64,000 nt of DNA from Prevotellaceae bacterium UBA1746 (GCA_905369775.1 CAJPJR010000006.1:4353-68352); one strand, 5' to 3'. Counted from the stretch's first letter, positions 52,328 to 62,075 are shown. Numbers and translations: made by a program. The notes: generated from the sequence alone by a model not told the origin.

Positions 52328-52996
52328 ATGAATCCCGATTTCCGTAAATTCGCCACGCAGAAAACCGGCATCAATTCTATGGTGCTCGACGACGTGGTCG
52401 CCGTACAAAACCAATATCTCAACCCTTACATCCTCGAAGAGCGTCAACTCAACGTCACACAGATGGACGTCTTCAGCCGTTTGATGATGGATCGCATCAT
52501 CTTTCTCGGCACACCCATCGACGACACGACAGCAAATGTGCTCCAGGCGCAATTGCTCTACCTCGATTCTGTAGATTCGGGCAAGGATATTTCGATCTAT
52601 GTGAATTCTCCCGGTGGAAGTGTCTACGCCGGTCTGGGCATCTACGACACCATGCAGTTTATCCAAAGCCCCGTTGCAACAATCTGCACCGGCATGGCCG
52701 CTTCTATGGCCGCTGTGCTGTTAGTAGCCGGCACCGAAGGCAAACGTTCGGCTTTGCCCCACAGCCGTGTCATGATTCACCAGCCCCTCGGCGGAGCGCA
52801 GGGACAGGCTTCGGACATTGAAATCACCGCCCGTGAGATCATGAAGCTCAAGAAGGAACTCTACACCATCATCTCCGAACACAGCCACACAGATTTCGAC
52901 AAAGTCTGGGCAGACAGCGATCGTGACTACTGGATGACGGCGCAAGAGGCCAAAGAATACGGCATGATCGACCGCGTGCTTTCGCGCAAAGCCTGA
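52328..52996 (+). CDS. clpP: ATP-dependent Clp protease proteolytic subunit
   Basis: 222 residues from MNPDFRKFATQ (the frame from 52289 is longer but non-homologous). Catalytic S126 in CTGMAASMAAVLL, H151 in SRVMIHQPLGG, and an Asp in the following helix region. About 20 N-terminal residues are a propeptide-like extension. It forms the tetradecameric chamber used by ClpX. The 164-base gap after tig holds a hairpin (ATGAGG...AACGG with CCGTT...CCTCAT, about 52222-52256) without a T-run, so read-through with partial processing is likely. Confidence 0.96.
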   Translation: MNPDFRKFATQKTGINSMVLDDVVAVQNQYLNPYILEERQLNVTQMDVFSRLMMDRIIFLGTPIDDTTANVLQAQLLYLDSVDSGKDISIYVNSPGGSVYAGLGIYDTMQFIQSPVATICTGMAASMAAVLLVAGTEGKRSALPHSRVMIHQPLGGAQGQASDIEITAREIMKLKKELYTIISEHSHTDFDKVWADSDRDYWMTAQEAKEYGMIDRVLSRKA

Positions 52997-53037
52997 GAAG
53001 GTGCCGATCTGCCGTCACACACACGTTACATTCCATT

Positions 53038-54279
53038 ATGTCTAAACACAATTCACAAGAAGAGCATTGCGCCTTTTGCGGACGTCCCGCGTCACAAGTC
53101 GACATGCTCATACACGGCACAGACGCCTGCATCTGCAGTGACTGCGCCGAAAGAGCCAAAGAAATCGTGGACACGAGTCTGCGCTCCGCAAGAGCACAGA
53201 GCGTGGAAGCCGATTTCGGCGAGCTTCCCAAGCCCAAAGATATCAAAGCCTACCTCGACCAGTACATTATTGGACAGGACGATGCAAAGAAATACCTGTC
53301 TGTGGCGGTCTACAATCACTACAAGCGCTTGCTCAGTCAGCAAGACGAGGCGGCCGACGACAATGTGGAGATTGAAAAGAGCAACATTGTCATGGTCGGC
53401 TCGACCGGTACGGGCAAAACCCTCCTGGCGCGCACCATTGCCAAACTGCTGAAGGTACCTTTCACCATCGTCGACGCCACCGTCTTCACGCAAGCCGGTT
53501 ATGTCGGTGAAGATGTGGAGAGCATTCTCAGTCGTTTGCTCCAAGTTGCCGACTACGATGTGGCGAGAGCCGAGCGAGGTATTGTCTTCATTGACGAGAT
53601 AGACAAGATAGCACGCAAGGGAGACAACCCCTCGATCACGCGAGATGTCAGTGGTGAAGGCGTACAGCAGAGCATGCTCAAGCTGCTCGAAGGCTCCATC
53701 GTCAACGTGCCCCCCAAGGGTGGGCGCAAACACCCCGATCAAGACTACATTCAGGTCGACACGCACAACATTCTCTTCATTTGCGGAGGAGCATTCGACG
53801 GAATCGAAAAGAAAATCGCGCAGCGACTCAACACCCACACCGTGGGTTACGATTCGGTGCAGAACAAGCAGAAAATCGATACCTCCGATCTCATGCAGTA
53901 TGTCGAGCCGCAAGACCTCAAATCCTTCGGGCTGATCCCCGAAATCATCGGCCGCCTGCCGGTGCTCACCTATTTGAATCCGCTCGATCGGAAAGCCTTG
54001 CGCAATATTCTCACCGAACCGAAGAATTCCATCACGAAGCAGTACATCAAACTCTTCGCCCTCGATGGAATCAAATTGACCTTCGAACCCGAAGTCCTCG
54101 ACTACGTGGTGGACAAGGCGGTGGAATACAAACTTGGTGCCCGCGGTTTGCGTTCGATTGTGGAGTCGATCATGACAGAAGCCATGTTCGAAGCACCCTC
54201 CGACAACCCCAAAGAATTTACCGTGACCGTAGACTACGCGCGCAAGCAGTTTGAGAAGACCGACCGGCTGCATCATTGA
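53038..54279 (+). CDS. clpX: ATP-dependent Clp protease ATP-binding subunit ClpX
   Basis: 413 residues. N-terminal zinc-binding domain with C11, C14, C33 and C36 (HCAFCGRP...CICSDC). Walker A is GSTGTGKT, then the pore loop GYVGEDVES, Walker B IVFIDEIDKIA and the RKH-like segment with GGRKHPDQDY. It unfolds substrates and feeds ClpP. It lies 41 bases after clpP. In many Bacteroidales recQ follows; here recQ is 19 kb away. Confidence 0.97.
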   Translation: MSKHNSQEEHCAFCGRPASQVDMLIHGTDACICSDCAERAKEIVDTSLRSARAQSVEADFGELPKPKDIKAYLDQYIIGQDDAKKYLSVAVYNHYKRLLSQQDEAADDNVEIEKSNIVMVGSTGTGKTLLARTIAKLLKVPFTIVDATVFTQAGYVGEDVESILSRLLQVADYDVARAERGIVFIDEIDKIARKGDNPSITRDVSGEGVQQSMLKLLEGSIVNVPPKGGRKHPDQDYIQVDTHNILFICGGAFDGIEKKIAQRLNTHTVGYDSVQNKQKIDTSDLMQYVEPQDLKSFGLIPEIIGRLPVLTYLNPLDRKALRNILTEPKNSITKQYIKLFALDGIKLTFEPEVLDYVVDKAVEYKLGARGLRSIVESIMTEAMFEAPSDNPKEFTVTVDYARKQFEKTDRLHH

Positions 54280-54402
54280 TCCCCCTCCCTCCGAATCTCA
54301 GAAAGAATCGGGAGTGCCGCTCCGAGGCGCGCGGTCTCAGCGACCCACCGCTGCGTACCGACGTCGAGCCTCGTGCAGTCGTTCGCAACGACGCTATTTA
54401 CG

Positions 54403-54444
54403 AAAAGCCCCATGGCCGATATTTTCGGTCATGGGGCTTTTTTG
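54403..54444 (+). terminator. Terminator after clpX
   Basis: AAAAGCCCCATG with CATGGGGCTTTT, an inner CCGA/TCGG stem, then T-run. A second, weaker hairpin (AGCCCCG/CGGGG) follows at about 54494. No gene in 54280-54694. Confidence 0.85.
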
Positions 54445-54627
54445 TTTCGAAAGTTCCCCGTTTGGGGCAAATTTCGCGGGGTAAATGCGCAAAAGCCCCG
54501 CGTTTTGTCGGGGTTCTCCCGCGACGAAATGCTTCCACACACGAACGAAAACGACAACAGAGTGGGGGAGAAGAGGAGAAAAACCTTTTTCGGCGCGCTT
54601 CATGCCGTCGAGCCGTCAAAAAATGAG

Positions 54628-54635
54628 TACCTTTG
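54628..54635 (+). promoter_or_regulatory. -7 box upstream of the 5'-nucleotidase gene
   Basis: TACCTTTG, 60 bases before the start codon; the same octamer as at tig and gpx. Confidence 0.5.
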
Positions 54636-54694
54636 CCCAATACAAGCCGTGGGCGGTGCATTTTCCGCTTTGCGTAGTTTAATCTTCGACCATA

Positions 54695-56311
54695 ATGAAA
54701 CACTCTCTTCTGGCCGGTGCGCTGTTGTGCGCCGCTTTCGTCTCCACCGTTCCCTCGCTCCGTGCGGCCGACCGCAACACGGTCACTGTTGCCGTCATTT
54801 CACTCAACGATTTCCACGCAGGACTCCTGCCCAATCCCGCACAGAACGTCCCCGGAGCCGCATGGGTAGTGCAAACACTCGATTCGCTCAAGAGCGTCTA
54901 CCCCTACAACGTCACCGTTTCGGCAGGCGACAATTTCGGCGGAAGCTTTTTCTACAACGCCACGCGCAAAACGAGTCTCATGCCCCAGATGTTCAAAGAC
55001 ATGGGCATACGAGTGAGCGTGCTCGGCAACCATGAATTTGACGAAGGACAGGAAGTGTTGGCCAAAAAGTGGAACGACGTGGAGGACAAACCCCGTTCGT
55101 GGGAAGTGACCTACGTGGGAGCCAACGTGCGCGAGGCCGCCACCGGCCGACAGCCCGACTATGTGCAGCCGTGGGCCGTGGTGCCGGTGCGCATCAACGA
55201 CCACCGAACGGTGAATGTGGCCTTCGTGGGCCTCAGTACCAGCAACACCCCTTGGCAAACGTCGGCGCGTCGTGTGGCCGGTTTGACATTCGATGGAAAT
55301 TACACCGGCGTGCTCGACTCGCTGCGGCATTTGCCCAATTATAAGGAAGTGGCCGACGCCCCCGTGCGATTGATCCTCTGCCACATCGGAACGGAAATGA
55401 AAGACGGACGTGCCGTGTGGGAAGACCGCGACGAAGAGAACCTCAAGACGATGGACAATCCGGACTTTTGCGGAGTGCTTTCCGGACATACGCACTTGGC
55501 CGTGATCGGACAAACCAACAGTAAACGCCCCGTGCCGGTTGTGCAGGGATTGTGGCACGGCATTTACGTTTCGATGCTCAAATGCGAGGTCGACACGTTG
55601 ACCAATCAAGTGGTGAAAGTCACCCCCGAACTGGTGCGCGTCAACCCCAAAGCGAAATTAGACTACAAGGCGGCTCGTTTGCAAGCACAAATCGAAGAGC
55701 AATACCACACGACCTTGTTCCGAGGCATCCCGCTCAGCCGCAAACTCACCGAGGCAGACCAGGCCATTGAGCACGATCGGCGCATCGCACGCCGCCAGAG
55801 CCCCATCGGTCGCCTGGTGTGCGAAAGCTATGCGGCGGCCTATCGCAGAGATCAGCATTTGCCCGACGACGCCCTCGTGGTGGGCGTAAGCCATTTTGGC
55901 AGCATCCGCTCGGGATTCCCGAAGGGCGACATCACAGTGCTCAATGTGGGCGAGGTGCTCCCCTTTGCCAATAAACTCAATGCCTATCGTTACACCGGAC
56001 GCGAGTTGCTCGATTTGATGAACTTCGGCTACACGGAGTGCAAACTGGGCTTTGTGCAGACCTCCGGCGTGATTCCCGTGCTCGACAAGCGCGGTCGGGT
56101 GACTTCCATCTCTTTGCAGCTGCCCACAGGCCGTGTCGTGCCCATTCGCCCCAATACGAAATTGGTGCTTGTGGCCGATGACTACATGACCACAGGGGGC
56201 GACGGCTATCCGGTCAAACTCTTTCCCAAGGCCGACGAACTGCCGCACCACATGCCTACGTCTACCGATTCTTTCATCGCCTATTTGCGTACGCTCAAGA
56301 AGATCGGTTGA
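54695..56311 (+). CDS. Secreted 5'-nucleotidase/UshA-like phosphoesterase
   Basis: 538 residues with a signal peptide (about 1-25). The N-terminal calcineurin-like domain has VISLNDFHAGLL, VSAGDNFGGS, LGNHEFDEGQ, LCHIGTEM and LSGHTHLA, all metal-binding blocks. The C-terminal 5'-nucleotidase domain has QSPIGRLVCESYAAAY, SHFGSIRSGFPKGDIT and DDYMTTGGDGYP. It hydrolyses nucleotides, nucleotide sugars or other phosphoesters outside the cytoplasm to salvage nucleosides and phosphate. Upstream of a DUF4421 gene by 46 bases. Confidence 0.94.
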   Translation: MKHSLLAGALLCAAFVSTVPSLRAADRNTVTVAVISLNDFHAGLLPNPAQNVPGAAWVVQTLDSLKSVYPYNVTVSAGDNFGGSFFYNATRKTSLMPQMFKDMGIRVSVLGNHEFDEGQEVLAKKWNDVEDKPRSWEVTYVGANVREAATGRQPDYVQPWAVVPVRINDHRTVNVAFVGLSTSNTPWQTSARRVAGLTFDGNYTGVLDSLRHLPNYKEVADAPVRLILCHIGTEMKDGRAVWEDRDEENLKTMDNPDFCGVLSGHTHLAVIGQTNSKRPVPVVQGLWHGIYVSMLKCEVDTLTNQVVKVTPELVRVNPKAKLDYKAARLQAQIEEQYHTTLFRGIPLSRKLTEADQAIEHDRRIARRQSPIGRLVCESYAAAYRRDQHLPDDALVVGVSHFGSIRSGFPKGDITVLNVGEVLPFANKLNAYRYTGRELLDLMNFGYTECKLGFVQTSGVIPVLDKRGRVTSISLQLPTGRVVPIRPNTKLVLVADDYMTTGGDGYPVKLFPKADELPHHMPTSTDSFIAYLRTLKKIG

Positions 56312-56357
56312 CCGGAAGGGGGCTGCAACGGCCCCTCTGCTTACGACTAACTGAACG

Positions 56358-57734
56358 ATGCTCCGATTTTTCTGTTTTTCCCTCTTTTGTCTGCTCGCCT
56401 TTCCCTCGCTCTCCGCGCGTGGGAAGGGCGAGCCCTGCTTTTTGCCGGAAGCGAATGGGGCAGCGGCCGACACGGTGGGGGACGTACAACGGTGGAATTT
56501 GCAAGGGAGTATTCCACGAGCCAGTGATATCGCGGTGCGCTATGTGCCCGACACGCTGCGCATTGGCGAAGAACGGCGAGGAGCCGAAGCGTGGTGGAAC
56601 GTGAACTTCTCTTCTTACGGTCTGATTCCGCGGTGGAAAAAGAGGAAAGAAGAGCGCTGGCGCAACATTCCCGAAGATTGTCGCATCGTGTGGCGCCGGC
56701 ACCGCGAACATTTTGTGTGGGATCTGCTCAATGACGTGAGCACCTTGTTCAATACGGTCGACACAACCTATGTGCAGCGAAATCGTTACGCGGGGCAGGT
56801 ACAATTATATAATACACATTTCTTGCAACTGATCCGGTTGCAAGGCACTGACGCCGAAGGAAAATCTCAGGCGTTGACGTTCTCGCCGGCGCACACCGTA
56901 AAAATCGGCCCCTACATCTCGTGGCATGGCCTCACACTCGGCTATTCGTTTGGCGTAGTGCCCGATCACTACGGTAGCCATTCGTCGGAGTGGACGGTAG
57001 CGGCCTATAATTCGAAGGTGGGATTCGATTTCAGCTACGTGTCGAGCAAGGGGAATTTCAACCTCCTGAGTGTCTCGGGGATTGAAGGCGTGGACAATGC
57101 GCAAATTCGCAATGTTCGTTTCCAAGCCATGCACACGCACACACTCGCAGTCAATGCTTATTACGTCTTCAACTATCGCCATTTCTCCTATCCCGCCGCT
57201 TTTTCGCTGAGCACAGTGCAATTGCGCAGCGCAGGTTCCTGGCTCTTGGGCGCACGCTACGACAACCAGGCCCTACACTTCGATGCGCAGAAGACCGAAG
57301 CGTTTTTCAAAACGATTTCACCGCAGGCACAGCTGAACGAGGCGCTGCGCATCGATAAAATCAAATATCGACAGTTCGCCGTCTCGCTCGGCTATGCCTA
57401 TAATTGGGTACCTTGGCGCGGATGGTTGCTTTGTGCCAGTGCGGCTCCGGCGCTGGGCTACAAATATCAACGCGGAGAAACTTTCTCGACGCAAACGTTG
57501 CGCCGCAACATCGAGAACTTTCAGTTCGATTGCATCTTCCGGCTGGGGCTGGTGCGCACCAATGGCATCTATTACGCGGGACTTTCCACTGTAAGCTACC
57601 TGTACGATTACCGACTGGACAATTTCAGGCTGCTCAACTCCATTCATTACATTCAACTTTATGTGGGTTTCAATTTCAGTCGCTTACCTTTGTTCCGCGG
57701 CGAGAAGAGGGGAGCCGCAAACACGCTATATTGA
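56358..57734 (+). CDS. DUF4421 family outer-membrane-like protein
   Basis: 458 residues with a signal peptide (about 1-20, ending LSARG). The body has many alternating aromatic strands (KIGPYISWHGLTLGYSFGV, FDFSYVSSKGNFNLL, YVFNYRHFSYPAAFSLS, GWLLCASAAPALGYKY, YIQLYVGFNFSRLP), as in the DUF4421 beta-barrel proteins found in Bacteroidetes. Function unknown. It follows the 5'-nucleotidase gene on the same strand and may be co-transcribed. Confidence 0.85.
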   Translation: MLRFFCFSLFCLLAFPSLSARGKGEPCFLPEANGAAADTVGDVQRWNLQGSIPRASDIAVRYVPDTLRIGEERRGAEAWWNVNFSSYGLIPRWKKRKEERWRNIPEDCRIVWRRHREHFVWDLLNDVSTLFNTVDTTYVQRNRYAGQVQLYNTHFLQLIRLQGTDAEGKSQALTFSPAHTVKIGPYISWHGLTLGYSFGVVPDHYGSHSSEWTVAAYNSKVGFDFSYVSSKGNFNLLSVSGIEGVDNAQIRNVRFQAMHTHTLAVNAYYVFNYRHFSYPAAFSLSTVQLRSAGSWLLGARYDNQALHFDAQKTEAFFKTISPQAQLNEALRIDKIKYRQFAVSLGYAYNWVPWRGWLLCASAAPALGYKYQRGETFSTQTLRRNIENFQFDCIFRLGLVRTNGIYYAGLSTVSYLYDYRLDNFRLLNSIHYIQLYVGFNFSRLPLFRGEKRGAANTLY

Positions 57735-57808
57735 CACTGCTCCCTCCATGCTCGGTGGGTGTCAGATAGAAGGTTGCCCGAAAAAAATACAAGTTCCTAC
57801 GCAAAACG

Positions 57809-57839
57809 TTTGGCAACTCGCATTTTATTCCTAAATTTG
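57809..57839 (+). promoter_or_regulatory. Strong consensus promoter of the surface lipoprotein
   Basis: TTTG (57809-57812), 19 bases, TAAATTTG (57832-57839). It gives a leader of about 175 bases that contains the hairpin GCGAC-GCGTTA-GTCGC (near 57890) and a purine-rich, A-rich end before the ATG, features consistent with a stable, heavily translated mRNA. Confidence 0.75.
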
Positions 57840-58022
57840 CAGCGTCAGTGAAGGAGTGGAATATATCCTCACGAACCGCAACCGCGACGCGTTAGTCGCA
57901 CGAAAAGAACTCTCAGTGCCCGTTCCAATTCTCGAAAGGTCGGTGTGTTAGGTTGCATAACTTGATGAAAATCAACCAACGAGATACGGAAACAGCAAAT
58001 TATAAACTCAATTCATAACCTA

Positions 58023-61000
58023 ATGAACAAGAAAATCATTAATGGCGCATTGCTCGGTTTGCTCGTTGTGGCAGCCCCTGCTTGCTCTTTCGTGTCCTGC
58101 AAGGACTACGATGATGATTTTGCTGCCATTCGCAAAGAGATCGCTGCCGACAAGGCTGATCTCGTAACGGTCAAGAACGACCTGAATGGCCAAATCACCA
58201 CCTTGAAGGGTCAGCTCGAAGAAGCCAACAAGAAGGCTGCAGCGATCGAAACCAAGCTCGCTGACTACGCTAAGAAGTCGGATCTCGATCCCTACGCTAA
58301 GAAGGCTGATCTCGATGCAACCAACGCAACGGTTCAAGCACAGGCTACTCAGCTTCAGAACGCTCTCGCCAACATCGCAGCGCTCGAAACGAAAGTGACG
58401 AAGCTCGAAGAGGCTAAGGCTACGTTGCAGACGCTCATCGACGGCAAGGTTGACAAGAAGGAATTCAACGACACGGTTGCTGACATCCTTAGCAAGATCA
58501 AGGCTGTTCAGGGTAACGTGGATGCACTTGAAAAGGCTTGCAACGAAAAGGCTGAAAATCTCGTTAAGGCTGACAAGGCACTCAGCGATCGCATCGATGC
58601 GCAGAAAACTGCCATTGAGAAATTTGAAGAACGCCTTAAGGCTGTTGAGACGAAGAACTTCCTCAGCGCAGAGCAAATCGAAGCATTGAAGAAGATCGCT
58701 ACGCTCGAACAAGGTGTTGCTGACAACAAGAAGGCTGCTGCTGACAACAAGACTGCTATCGGCGAAAACAAGACCGCTATCGGCGAGAACAAGACGAAGA
58801 TCACGAATCTTCAAACTGCTCTCGATCAGGTGAATGTTGATCTTGGAAAAGTAAAAGAAGAACTCGCTAAGCGTCCCACGAAGGAAGAAGTTGAGGCTCT
58901 CATCGATGCTAAGGTGAATCCCCTCAAGGACCAGATCGCCAAGATCAATGAACGTCTGAACTTCCTTCAGTACAACCTCCTCGTTGGTCTCGAACTCATC
59001 CCCGATAGCTACTATCGTGGTATCGAAGCCATCGAAAGCAACCAGTTCAGCTACAACAAGTGGAATGTGAACAAGGTTGTGAACGGTGTTGTTGAATATC
59101 GGCAGGCTCCCTCGCAGGTAGGTGGCGCTCCCGTGCTCACCAGCCGTTACGCTGAGGCTGTTTACCACCTCAACCCCGCAGGTGCGAAGATCGATACGGC
59201 TGCTGCTAACTTCACTTACCTCCCCATCGATCGCGCTTACCGCGGTACGAACAGCGCTGCTGTGATCAAGGTGAAGAAGGCTACGGTTGAAAACGGTCTC
59301 CTTAAGCTCGTCTTGGATATCAAGGGCGCTACGAAGGATATCGATGTTAATAAGGAGGTAACCACCGCTGCTCTTCAGTACAAGGCTCCCGGTGAAACGC
59401 CTCGTATCATCACTTCGGCTTACGACGCGATTTACACGAACGAGTTCTCGAAGCTCCAACTCTTTGATCTCGACAAGCAGCTTGTTGCCGGTGTAAACAA
59501 GAACAGCACGACTTCCGGTTGGGATATCAACAACGAAGGCGATTCTTTGGCTATCGCTAAGAAGGTACGTACCAACGGTGTTCAGAAGGATGGTACGACC
59601 ATCGCTATGGATCAGAACGCCGCTGAAGCTGTGAGCCGCCTCACGAAGAATGGTTTCCACTACGAATACCACCTCGTGAAGACGGATGCTAACGACAAGT
59701 CTTTCGAAGCCTTCACGCTCGACAGCAAGACGGGTCTCATCAAGTCGAAGTACGACGAGAAGAAGCCTTTCGTTAACGTTGGTAAGACGGCTACTGTTCG
59801 TGTAACCCTCGTTCAAGGTAAGGACGAAGTCGCAACCCTTGGTTTCTTCACTGTACACATCTCGCAGAAGGATGCAGTGATCAAGGAATTCACCAGCAAG
59901 AACGAACTCAAGTTCACTTGCGACAACAAGGAAAATGCTGCTGACAAGTACGAAGCTAAGGTAGTTGACCTCGCTGCTGAACTCAAGGCTAAGGCTGAAC
60001 TCGAAGCTAATGCTTGGGAATTCGTTAAGACCGGCGGTGAACTCACGCAGTACACCTTCGACAACAACGTAGCTAAGCAAGCTGCCAAGAAGCTCGGTAA
60101 GGTAACCCTCTCTGCTGATGGTAAGAACCTCGTTTGGGACAACATCACGAAGGAGCAGGTAGCTACCCTCAGGCCCGGTCCAAGCGTTGCTACTTACGTT
60201 AAGGTACAGAAGAAGAGCGATCCTAACGTTCGCTTCTATGTGAAGTTGACTTACAACCCCGCAAGCGAACAAGCTGCTCCTGTGGCTACCTTCGCTGGTG
60301 AACGCATCAGCAACGACTGGTTCAAGAACAACATCCGCACGGATGAGAAGGAATTGCGCATGCACTTCTACATCGAACCCAACAACACGCAGTTCAACCG
60401 CTTCGACAAGTTCATGTACTCGATCAATGAGAGCTACAAGAACGGCACGGTGAAGATTGCTCCTCTCGCAGGCTACTCTCAGGCTGTCTTGAATTCGGTA
60501 CACTCCGGCTGGCGCTTCGTTACGCCGAAGGAAACTGTGGTTCCTGGAAACGATGGTAAGCAGTACACCCTCAAGGTGAGCCAGAATGGTCTCGAACTGC
60601 TTGCTAACAAGGTGGTGATCGCTAAGATCACGAACGATCAGGAAGGTACGATCGAACTGCTCAACAACCCCACCACGCAAGTGCTCTTGAACAACGCCGG
60701 TCACAAGCAACTCAAGGCGCTTGAGACCCTCACGGCTCGCGTAGGTTACGTTACCACGGTATGTGCTGAAGGCAACGTGAAGACGCTCACCACGAAGGGT
60801 GAAAACGAGTTCGACGTGAAGTTCCTCCGTCCGCTCGACCTCAACTTCGACGGTGCTGTTGAATTCACTGACGCTAACATCGGTACTACGACCAAGACGC
60901 TCGACTTCACTAACATCGTGAAGTTCACTGACTGGCGTGATCGTAACGCTGCTCAAGTTCTCGCTAACGACCATGTAACGATGGAAACCCTCTACGGTGT

Positions 61001-61343
61001 GACCACGATTTATGTGGCTAACGAAGCTGAGTGGACGACGAACCTCAATGGTGACAACATCGCTACGACGAAGCTCGTTGTGAACTATGGCGATCGTGGC
61101 CTCCACATGGCCGGTGGTACGGCACTTGTTCTGCCTCCCTCGGCTCTCGTGCCCGGCTTCACGGCTTATGATGTAAATCATCTGCCCTCGTTCACTTACA
61201 CCACGCAGCAGAAGGCGTTCAAGGATTACCAAGTACGCGTACCGGTTAAGGTAGGTTACTCTTGGGGTACTTTCAATGATCACATCACTGTGACCATCAA
61301 GGGTACGCTCAACAACGACACGAACAACACGCGTCGCAAGTAA
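58023..61343 (+). CDS. Very highly expressed surface lipoprotein with coiled-coil stalk
   Basis: 1106 residues. The signal region ends SFVSC (C26), followed by KDYDDD, an acidic surface-export-type signal; the SCKDYDDD start is shared by Bacteroidales proteins with the PL29-lyase N-terminal-type coiled coil. Residues about 30-320 are a long coiled coil with heptad repeats (KKSDLDPYAKKADLDA, ADNKTAIGENKTAIGENK). The remaining about 780 residues are beta-rich, with repeated Lys/Thr/Asn strands and no catalytic motif recognised. Codon use differs sharply from neighbours: GCT, AAG, GTT, CTC, AAC and ACG dominate, and TTA, CTA and TCA are almost absent. A major surface or S-layer-like component is the best guess; no lyase domain is claimed. 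Confidence 0.88.
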   Translation: MNKKIINGALLGLLVVAAPACSFVSCKDYDDDFAAIRKEIAADKADLVTVKNDLNGQITTLKGQLEEANKKAAAIETKLADYAKKSDLDPYAKKADLDATNATVQAQATQLQNALANIAALETKVTKLEEAKATLQTLIDGKVDKKEFNDTVADILSKIKAVQGNVDALEKACNEKAENLVKADKALSDRIDAQKTAIEKFEERLKAVETKNFLSAEQIEALKKIATLEQGVADNKKAAADNKTAIGENKTAIGENKTKITNLQTALDQVNVDLGKVKEELAKRPTKEEVEALIDAKVNPLKDQIAKINERLNFLQYNLLVGLELIPDSYYRGIEAIESNQFSYNKWNVNKVVNGVVEYRQAPSQVGGAPVLTSRYAEAVYHLNPAGAKIDTAAANFTYLPIDRAYRGTNSAAVIKVKKATVENGLLKLVLDIKGATKDIDVNKEVTTAALQYKAPGETPRIITSAYDAIYTNEFSKLQLFDLDKQLVAGVNKNSTTSGWDINNEGDSLAIAKKVRTNGVQKDGTTIAMDQNAAEAVSRLTKNGFHYEYHLVKTDANDKSFEAFTLDSKTGLIKSKYDEKKPFVNVGKTATVRVTLVQGKDEVATLGFFTVHISQKDAVIKEFTSKNELKFTCDNKENAADKYEAKVVDLAAELKAKAELEANAWEFVKTGGELTQYTFDNNVAKQAAKKLGKVTLSADGKNLVWDNITKEQVATLRPGPSVATYVKVQKKSDPNVRFYVKLTYNPASEQAAPVATFAGERISNDWFKNNIRTDEKELRMHFYIEPNNTQFNRFDKFMYSINESYKNGTVKIAPLAGYSQAVLNSVHSGWRFVTPKETVVPGNDGKQYTLKVSQNGLELLANKVVIAKITNDQEGTIELLNNPTTQVLLNNAGHKQLKALETLTARVGYVTTVCAEGNVKTLTTKGENEFDVKFLRPLDLNFDGAVEFTDANIGTTTKTLDFTNIVKFTDWRDRNAAQVLANDHVTMETLYGVTTIYVANEAEWTTNLNGDNIATTKLVVNYGDRGLHMAGGTALVLPPSALVPGFTAYDVNHLPSFTYTTQQKAFKDYQVRVPVKVGYSWGTFNDHITVTIKGTLNNDTNNTRRK
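58719..58802 (+). repeat. Four tandem 21-bp units encoding heptads
   Basis: Units start at 58719, 58740, 58761 and 58782 and encode ADNKKAA, ADNKTAI, GENKTAI and GENKTKI. Exact in length, so the array could gain or lose whole heptads of the stalk. Confidence 0.85.
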
Positions 61344-61375
61344 TCTCTCGATTACAAGACGTAATGAATAATGCG

Positions 61376-61417
61376 AAGAGCAGTGCAGGCTTGCCTGCCT
61401 GCTCTTTGCTTTTTATT
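61376..61417 (+). terminator. Terminator of the surface lipoprotein gene
   Basis: AAGAGCAG-T-GCAGGC paired with GCCTGC-CTGCTCTT, followed by TTTGCTTTTTATTTT. Confidence 0.85.
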
Positions 61418-61425
61418 TTAAGGAC

Positions 61426-62022
61426 ATGAAGATGAAACATTTCCTCGCTTTAACCCTTCTGACAGTGGGCATGCTCTTCACGGCTTGCACCGGTTGCAAG
61501 TCCGAAAAGCAACAAGGACCGCAACCTACCGAGTTCGAACAAAGCATGACTAAGAAGGATACGGCAGATGTGCAGCAGACCATCGCGCAATTCTTTGGTT
61601 TCTTGAAGAACAAAAAGTACTACGATGCGGCGCAGATGCTTTATTCTCGTCCCGCAGGTGCCGGAAGTGAGATGGAACTCCTCTCAAATAAGGAGATGGA
61701 CGACTACGTCAGCTTCTGGAAAAACTTCGATTTTGATGCTTACTCCATCGAGTATGTCAAGTTCTACGCCGCCGATAAAAACGAAGTGGCCTGCAACGTG
61801 GTACTCATGAAAGGGCGAAACGGAGCACCCGACGCGACGACAATGATGTATTTCACTCCGGTCTATCAAGACAGCAAGTGGCATCTGATCCTGACCGATA
61901 GCCGTCATGGTGAGACCACCATTACGCAAGAAGGTCAAAAGAACCCCGAGAAAATCTACGAACGCAGAGATTCTCTGAAAGACGTTTACGAAAACAGCGA
62001 TGCAGCGAAGAACAAAAAATGA
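61426..62022 (+). CDS. Lipoprotein of unknown function (NTF2/DUF4878-like)
   Basis: 198 residues; start at 61426 or the ATG two codons on. Lipobox LFTACTG with C21. The body begins DTADVQQTIAQFFGFLKNKKYYDAAQML, with FDFDAYSIEYVKFYAADKNEVACNVVL and WHLILTDSRHGETT, which looks like a small cone-shaped NTF2-like domain. The C-terminus is charged (RRDSLKDVYENSDAAKNKK). No promoter is visible between it and the preceding terminator, so it may depend on read-through from the highly expressed gene. Terminator follows at 62043. Confidence 0.78.
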   Translation: MKMKHFLALTLLTVGMLFTACTGCKSEKQQGPQPTEFEQSMTKKDTADVQQTIAQFFGFLKNKKYYDAAQMLYSRPAGAGSEMELLSNKEMDDYVSFWKNFDFDAYSIEYVKFYAADKNEVACNVVLMKGRNGAPDATTMMYFTPVYQDSKWHLILTDSRHGETTITQEGQKNPEKIYERRDSLKDVYENSDAAKNKK

Positions 62023-62042
62023 TGCACCGCGCCGATAACAGA

Positions 62043-62075
62043 GCCTCAATTTGCAAATGCAGATTGAGGCTTTTG
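62043..62075 (+). terminator. Terminator after the lipoprotein gene
   Basis: GCCTCAAT with ATTGAGGC, then TTTTGTTTTTG. Confidence 0.78.

Noticed and set aside
58020..61283. 1087-codon open frame opposite the surface lipoprotein
   Set aside because: Explained by avoidance of TTA, CTA and TCA in the real gene; no start region, promoter or domain of its own.
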